Below, in pieces: positions 6,180 to 9,872 of a stretch of 9,872 nucleotides of DNA (position 1 is the first letter of the stretch; each line of letters begins with the position of its first letter). The stretch comes from Deltaproteobacteria bacterium (GTDB lineage Bacteria > Myxococcota_A > UBA9042 > DTJE01): positions 1 to 9,872 of the forward strand of contig JADHTP010000098.1 in NCBI GenBank assembly GCA_016784945.1, read 5' to 3'. The notes under the pieces were generated by a model. It was not told where the DNA came from. It saw only the letters and a program-made list of their open reading frames with translations, and did not search any database. A program made the translations under genes and the position numbers.

Positions 6180-7689
6180 CGAAACCAGGTCCTTCAAGCG
6201 GTTGAACTTCTTTCGAGGGTTCCTGACCACCGAGGACGACTGGAACGACGGGGAGAACTACCACATCGGGAAGCGCACGCTCCACAACCGGGTCATGCAC
6301 GCCCCGGGTGTCGTGCCCCAGTTCCTGGGGGGATTCGCAGTGGGCCAGCGCGGCCGCGGCGACCTCAACGTGGAGGTGGCAGCCGGGTACGGCGTGGACG
6401 GCAACGGTCGCGACATCTTCCTGCCCGAGCCCGTTATCAAGACGGTGAACCCCAAGGATTTCCGCCTGCCGCAGACCGTCTACGTGGTGGCTTCCTACAG
6501 CGAGGAGCCCACGGACTTCGTGGCCTACAAGGAGAACATCCAGTTCAAAGGTCACAAGCGCATCGAAGAGGGCGTGAAGATCGAGGTGACGGCCAGGGAG
6601 CCGGACGTGGAGCAGGAAGTGGAACTGGCCCGGATCGCCCTGGACAAGGGCGTCAAGCAGATCAAGGACGCCCTGGATCCCATGAATCCGCGGCCCAACG
6701 AGATCGACCTCCGTTTCGTTCCCGCGGCGGGTGTGTCCGGATCCTTCCTCAATCCCCAGGTCCGGGCTGAGTTGCACGAGCTTCTGGCGGCCAAGCAGCT
6801 GGTCTATTCCCACCTGGCCCACGTGCTCAAGGTCGGCACTGCCCTGGATGTGCTGCACGCGGTGATCACCCTGGAGATGCTCCTGGTGTCCGGGTACGTG
6901 GACTACCGGAACATCTTCCACCTGCTGGCCACGCTGCTGTCGCTGCAGAAATCCGTCATCGACGAAGTGGAAAAGGAGCACAAGGATCTGTCGAAAAAGA
7001 AGGAGTTCGGCACCTACAAGTGGAACGTGGAGAGCGTCAAACTGGACCGGCGCTATACCATGGAACTGCTGGTGGACATCCTCACCACCCAGAAAAACGC
7101 AACGGAGGCGCTCAGGTCCCTGTTTTCCCAGGCGCTGCGTCCCAAGGCCCGGAAGAAGGCCGAGGTCCCCAGCGAGGTCATCTGGGACAAGATCAAGGTC
7201 CGCAGCGCCGATTTCCCCAAGAACCTGTCCGTGGAGGGCCGGGACTTCAAGCGCGTGGACATCATGGATATCTTCGACGAGAAATCGGAAAAGCAGCACC
7301 ATTTCCTGATTTCGGAAGAGCGGGATCGGTACCGATCGCGGCAGAAGCTCAAGTACCCCGACGGGACGGAGACGGAGGATGTGGGCGTCCATTTCGAGGG
7401 GGGGCACTGCAGTCTGGAGGTCATGAACATCGAGCCCAACCGCGACGTGCTCATGATCATGCGCATCGACTACGTTCGCGGCGACTACGAGTGCGAGGTC
7501 CACGTCAACGGGAAGAAGGCGCCGGAACTGGCCGTGCCCGGCAACGACATGCGCTTCAGGTGGCGGAACTGGCCCTACGTGATCCCCGCGGAACTGGCCA
7601 CCGAGCCCATCCTGCGGGTGGACATCACCCCCGCCAAGGCCGACCGCGACGTCAATTTCTTCAAGGTGTGGGTCTACCAGCCGAAATAG
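6172..7689 (+). CDS. Probable baseplate-associated/fibre-like protein, last gene of operon
   Basis: A 505-aa protein of uncertain role. The N-terminus has the pattern often seen in genes next to TIGR02242 proteins: NFFRGFLTTEDDWNDGENYH (12-31), then RTLHNRVMHAPGVV (35-48), then an AAGYGVDGNGRDIFLP stretch (70-85) that looks like a beta-rich base. Residues 195-325 are mostly helical and could form a bundle or coiled coil. Residues 400-505 appear to be all-beta, with alternating hydrophobic strands and a Trp/Tyr-rich segment (FRWRNWPYV, 462-470), resembling a carbohydrate-binding or jelly-roll sandwich; this is judged by eye only. It overlaps the previous gene by 8 bases (ATGGCTGA) and has AGGAG 7 bases before its ATG, so it belongs to the same operon. 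A short tail fibre, fibre adaptor or baseplate decoration is the best guess. Confidence 0.7.
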   Translation: MADETRSFKRLNFFRGFLTTEDDWNDGENYHIGKRTLHNRVMHAPGVVPQFLGGFAVGQRGRGDLNVEVAAGYGVDGNGRDIFLPEPVIKTVNPKDFRLPQTVYVVASYSEEPTDFVAYKENIQFKGHKRIEEGVKIEVTAREPDVEQEVELARIALDKGVKQIKDALDPMNPRPNEIDLRFVPAAGVSGSFLNPQVRAELHELLAAKQLVYSHLAHVLKVGTALDVLHAVITLEMLLVSGYVDYRNIFHLLATLLSLQKSVIDEVEKEHKDLSKKKEFGTYKWNVESVKLDRRYTMELLVDILTTQKNATEALRSLFSQALRPKARKKAEVPSEVIWDKIKVRSADFPKNLSVEGRDFKRVDIMDIFDEKSEKQHHFLISEERDRYRSRQKLKYPDGTETEDVGVHFEGGHCSLEVMNIEPNRDVLMIMRIDYVRGDYECEVHVNGKKAPELAVPGNDMRFRWRNWPYVIPAELATEPILRVDITPAKADRDVNFFKVWVYQPK

Positions 7690-7717
7690 CCGGGCCTCGA
7701 CTTCCTTGGACCGGCTA
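7687..7717 (+). terminator. Weak hairpin at the end of the baseplate operon
   Basis: tagccgg (7687-7693, including the stop codon) pairs perfectly with ccggcta (7711-7717) over a 17-base loop. No T-run follows, so this is a poor intrinsic terminator. It may act together with the hairpin at 7745-7776 or need Rho. Confidence 0.3.
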
Positions 7718-7730
7718 TTCCGGCACATGG

Positions 7731-7782
7731 CGTTTATCGTCGGACGTTCATCGTTCCCTTCGATCAACGATCAACGATCAAC
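7731..7782. repeat. Heptad-periodic segment forming an 11-bp hairpin in convergent gap
   Basis: The sequence runs in 7-bp register: cgtttat, cgtcgga, cgttcat and cgttccc on the left, then three exact cgatcaa units (7761-7781). The two halves are roughly complementary. cgttcatcgtt (7745-7755) pairs with aacgatcaacg (7766-7776) with one mismatch over a 10-base loop. It sits between two converging genes and covers the TGA (7778-7780) of the minus-strand enzyme, so a bidirectional terminator is a reasonable role. There is no clear T-run on either strand. Confidence 0.6.
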
Positions 7783-9073
7783 AGCCATCCAGGGCCTCGG
7801 TAAGATCGCGGATGATGTCGGACGGGCTCTCCAGGCCCATGGCCAGACGCACGCCGCCGGGGTGGATCCCCGCCTCGGACTGGGACCCGGCGTCCATGAC
7901 CGAGTGGGTCATGAGGCCGGGTGTCTCCACCAGGGTCTTGGTCATGCCGAGCGATACCGCCAGCGTTATACAGTAGGAATGGGAAGCGATGTGGTTCACC
8001 AGCCGTTCGCACCGGGCCCGGGCCTCCTCCAGGCCACCGGTCACCTCGAAATAGACCATGAAACCTGGGCAGAACCGTCCATCGGGGTCCACCAGTTGCC
8101 GGCGGGCCACCTCCTTTCCGGCATAGGAATCCAGCCCGGGGTAGGAAACGCGGGCCACCTTGTCGTGGCCTTCGAGGAAGCGGGCCACCTCCCAGGCTGT
8201 TTCGGTCTGGCGCCGGACCCGGAGTGACAGGGTCGACACGCCGTACACCATCAGACGCCAGGCGCCTCCCGGCGGCAGAACGCCACCGAAGTCCTTGCGA
8301 AAGCCCCGCAGGGACTTGTGGAAGCGACGGGGCGCCACCACCATTCCCCCCATGTCCACGCCGAATCCGCCCACGTCCTTGGTCAGGCTTTCCACCACCA
8401 GGTCGGCGCCCAGTTCCAGCGGGCGCTGGGCCCAGGGCGTTGCGAAGGTGTTGTCCGCCACGAGGACGATCCGTTCCTTGCCAGGTCGGTCCCGGTTCAG
8501 CAGCTCGATGACGTCCTTGACCGCCGCTACGTCCAGGCACTCCATGGTGGGGTTGGCCGGCGTCTCCAGGTAGACTGCGCGTGTCTCGCCATCCATGGCG
8601 CCACGCAGCTGGTCCAGGTCCCGGGCATCCACGAACCGCACGTCCACCCCGAAACGGGGGAGCCAGTTGGTCATGAGGCTGAAGGTGCAGCCGTACAGTG
8701 TCCGGTGGGCCACGATGTTGGACCCCGCGTGGCAGGCCACCATGAGCGCGGCGGAGATGGCGGACATACCGCAGGCAAAGGCGCAGGCGCTCTCTCCCTG
8801 CTCGATTTCGCGGAACAGGTCCTCCAGCATGCCCACTGTGGGCTCATCCAGGCGGTCGTAGATGTACACCGGATTCATGGCCTGGGCCGATTTCTTGGGC
8901 TCACCGAAGTCCACGAACCCCTGCCTGCCCCTGCTTGCCGAATCCAGTCGGAAGGTGGTGGAGGCCGTGATCGGTGGGATCACGTGGTGGTCGTACTCCC
9001 ATTTTTCGGTCCGGAACTGACCGTGAATCATGTGAGTGTCGGACCGGTATCCGGACTTGTCCTTGTCTGTCAT
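7778..9073 (-). CDS. Cys/Met-metabolism PLP enzyme, methionine gamma-lyase-like
   Basis: A 431-aa cytosolic PLP enzyme of the trans-sulfuration family (cystathionine gamma-synthase/lyase, methionine gamma-lyase, O-acylhomoserine sulfhydrylase). Visible landmarks are: Tyr72 and Arg74 in YDRLDEPT (phosphate contact), a Gly-rich CGMSAIS (101-107), LYGCTF with Tyr127 and Cys129, Asp207 in ADNTF (pyridine nitrogen), Lys232 in SLTKD (Schiff base), YPGL (311-314) and Arg409 in GGVRLAMGLE (substrate carboxylate). Cys129 aligns with the active-site Cys116 of Pseudomonas methionine gamma-lyase, where other family members usually differ, hence the call; the substrate is not proven. The usual TKY..GH.D after the lysine is replaced by TKDVGGFGVDMGG. 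The ATG at 9073 was chosen because a GAGGG precedes it and family similarity begins soon after; the frame stays open to 9301 but that extension looks non-coding. It converges with the baseplate operon and is probably unrelated to it. Confidence 0.88.
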   Translation of the reverse strand: MTDKDKSGYRSDTHMIHGQFRTEKWEYDHHVIPPITASTTFRLDSASRGRQGFVDFGEPKKSAQAMNPVYIYDRLDEPTVGMLEDLFREIEQGESACAFACGMSAISAALMVACHAGSNIVAHRTLYGCTFSLMTNWLPRFGVDVRFVDARDLDQLRGAMDGETRAVYLETPANPTMECLDVAAVKDVIELLNRDRPGKERIVLVADNTFATPWAQRPLELGADLVVESLTKDVGGFGVDMGGMVVAPRRFHKSLRGFRKDFGGVLPPGGAWRLMVYGVSTLSLRVRRQTETAWEVARFLEGHDKVARVSYPGLDSYAGKEVARRQLVDPDGRFCPGFMVYFEVTGGLEEARARCERLVNHIASHSYCITLAVSLGMTKTLVETPGLMTHSVMDAGSQSEAGIHPGGVRLAMGLESPSDIIRDLTEALDGC

Positions 9074-9111
9074 TGCGCCCTCGCGGTGGTTGTTATGGTC
9101 CATACGGGCCA

Positions 9112-9141
9112 ACAATAGACCCCGGGACTCCCCCGGGTCAA
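9112..9141 (-). promoter_or_regulatory. Possible promoter of the PLP enzyme gene with dyad in spacer
   Basis: On the minus strand TTGACC (9141-9136) and TATTGT (9117-9112) are 18 bp apart, so transcription would begin near 9105 with a leader of about 32 bases. The spacer contains two cccggg hexamers (9121-9126, 9132-9137) with a 5-bp centre. Each hexamer is itself palindromic and together they form a dyad, a plausible repressor site. Confidence 0.4.
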
Positions 9142-9218
9142 ACGATTCGACGGGGTTGCCTGGCAAACGCATCAAAATGTTGAAACAGAAGCTACGCACG
9201 ACCGATAGACAACGTGAT

Positions 9219-9302
9219 CGTGGACGTGGACGAAAGGTGCTGACATGTTGGCTTACGAACGTCTCGATGTTGACCCGCTTGGCCAAAGCGTCCACGACCA
9301 CG
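9219..9302. repeat. 14-bp inverted repeat, 56-bp centre
   Basis: cgtggacgtggacg (9219-9232) recurs in inverted orientation as cgtccacgaccacg (9289-9302), with 13 of 14 positions complementary. The left arm is itself a short 6-bp iteration (cgtgga twice). It lies between two divergent promoters and could bind a regulator at two sites, but no function can be assigned from sequence. Confidence 0.5.
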
Positions 9303-9375
9303 AATTAGATGCGTTTGCCCTGAACGGGCTTGCCGGAAATGTATAAATACCTTCGGATACTTGTCATATTATGGC

Positions 9376-9404
9376 TTGAAATTAAGACTCTTCGACCGTA
9401 TAAA
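9376..9404 (+). promoter_or_regulatory. Sigma70 promoter of the KOW-motif gene
   Basis: TTGAAA (9376-9381, 5/6) and TATAAA (9399-9404, 5/6) are separated by exactly 17 bp in a locally AT-rich stretch of otherwise GC-rich DNA. The start site would fall near 9411, giving a leader of about 65 bases. Confidence 0.65.
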
Positions 9405-9463
9405 TTCATGTTCCGGTCGCTGGGCCGGTCCGTGGGCCACGCCCACCATGCTAGGCAAGTGTC

Positions 9464-9470
9464 AGGAGGA
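9464..9470 (+). promoter_or_regulatory. Strong ribosome binding site of the KOW-motif gene
   Basis: AGGAGGA, a full Shine-Dalgarno match, ends 6 bases before the ATG at 9477. It fixes the start of a gene that runs off the end of the window and suggests high translation. Confidence 0.8.
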
Positions 9471-9476
9471 ATTCGG

Positions 9477-9872
9477 ATGTTCGAAGGACCAAAGGAAGAT
9501 TTCTACATCGGCGAACTGAAGGCGGCGCTGGACGAATTCGGAAAGATTGACGGCGAGATGGAACGCATCGCGGAGGAGCGGCGGAAACGGTCGAAGATGG
9601 TGAAGAGTCTCATGTCCGTACTGCACCTCAAGGTGGGCGAGGAAGCGACGAAGAAACTGCTCGAAAAGTACGAATTGCACGACATGGCCCGCCCGTTCCT
9701 TTACGCGGACGCGCCGTCCGGCGTCCTGCGGACCCGGCGTCGCAGGGGACGGAAAAAGGAGGTGGATCCCTCCGAGGTGCTTCAGAAGGGCACCCGCGTG
9801 AAGATGCTGTCCGGAAATTACAACGGTTTTTCCGGCGTGGTGGCATCGAGCCAGACACGCCAGGGTCGGCGG
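9477..9872 (+). CDS. Coiled-coil, basic, KOW-motif protein (3' end cut off by window)
   Basis: At least 132 codons with no stop before the window ends. Residues 8-65 are highly charged and helical, probably a coiled coil (ELKAALDEFGKIDGEMERIA, then EERRKRSK). Residues 85-94 form a basic patch (RTRRRRGRKK). Residues 104-123 (KGTRVKMLSGNYNGFSGVVA) match the KOW motif of NusG, Spt5 and ribosomal proteins L24/L26, which contacts RNA or ribosomal protein: a basic-hydrophobic strand, a G-x-F/Y-x-G turn, then GVV. The combination suggests a nucleic-acid- or ribosome-associated protein. It is not NusG itself, because the N-terminal NGN domain is absent. Its own promoter and a strong ribosome binding site precede it, so it is an independent unit divergent from the PLP gene. 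Confidence 0.75.
   Translation, partial: MFEGPKEDFYIGELKAALDEFGKIDGEMERIAEERRKRSKMVKSLMSVLHLKVGEEATKKLLEKYELHDMARPFLYADAPSGVLRTRRRRGRKKEVDPSEVLQKGTRVKMLSGNYNGFSGVVASSQTRQGRR

Larger units (their letters stand above)
9074..9476. other. 403-bp divergent intergenic region
   Basis: No convincing gene is seen here. The half next to the PLP gene is GC-rich and holds that gene's likely promoter. The half next to the KOW gene (about 9303-9410) turns distinctly AT-rich and holds that gene's promoter. A 14-bp inverted repeat with a 56-bp centre lies in the middle. Reading frames through the region have no recognisable similarity. Confidence 0.7.

Noticed and set aside
5848..7767. 639-codon open frame on the minus strand
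   Set aside because: It is antisense to the tail-I-like and 505-aa genes, and the translation is His/Val/Leu-rich with no motif.
9074..9301. N-terminal extension of the PLP enzyme
   Set aside because: The frame is open, but the added 76 residues show no family similarity, cover a likely promoter, and a usable ribosome binding site exists at the inner ATG.

Overview
The window is GC-rich bacterial DNA, and its gene style suggests a myxobacterium-like (Myxococcota/Bradymonadota, former Deltaproteobacteria) chromosome. The best taxonomic hint is a secreted lipoprotein built from about ten Cys/Asp-rich 'CDDGxPCTxDxC' units, a protein type that is abundant in those groups. This assignment is inference; there is no rRNA or other marker in the window.

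Layout. (1) 1-257: a gene-free leader with a striking array of 17 uninterrupted 7-bp units (61-179), followed 14 bp later by a sigma70-type promoter and a strong ribosome binding site for a TTG-started gene. (2) 258-1496: the Cys-rich repeat lipoprotein, closed by a 9-bp hairpin. (3) 1667-7689: a rightward operon behind a near-consensus promoter (TTGACA, 17 bp, GATAAT). It encodes a 64-aa zinc-ribbon protein, a gp25-like baseplate wedge protein, a 995-aa gp6/J-like baseplate protein, a tail-protein-I-like baseplate protein carrying an N-terminal PASTA domain, and a 505-aa probable baseplate-associated or fibre-like protein. The last four genes overlap each other by 1 to 8 bases, so they are probably translationally coupled. 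(4) 7690-7777: a short convergent gap with heptad-periodic, hairpin-forming DNA. (5) 7778-9073, minus strand: a PLP enzyme of the Cys/Met metabolism family, closest in its visible motifs to methionine gamma-lyase. (6) 9074-9476: a divergent regulatory region with a promoter on each side and a long-range inverted repeat. (7) 9477 to the window end: a truncated gene for a coiled-coil, basic, KOW-motif protein.

How the parts fit. The operon supplies the wedge part of a contractile-injection-system (eCIS/tailocin-like) baseplate: gp25, gp6/J and gp7/I equivalents, plus a probable accessory protein. No sheath, inner tube, spike, PAAR tip, tape measure, AAA+ ATPase or toxin is present, and the operon is bounded on both sides by unrelated genes. 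The machine's remaining parts must be encoded elsewhere, or this is a stripped-down baseplate-derived complex. The most unusual points are the PASTA domain (a peptidoglycan/muropeptide-binding fold in other proteins) fused to the wedge protein, the zinc-ribbon gene leading the operon, and the heptamer arrays in two of the intergenic regions.
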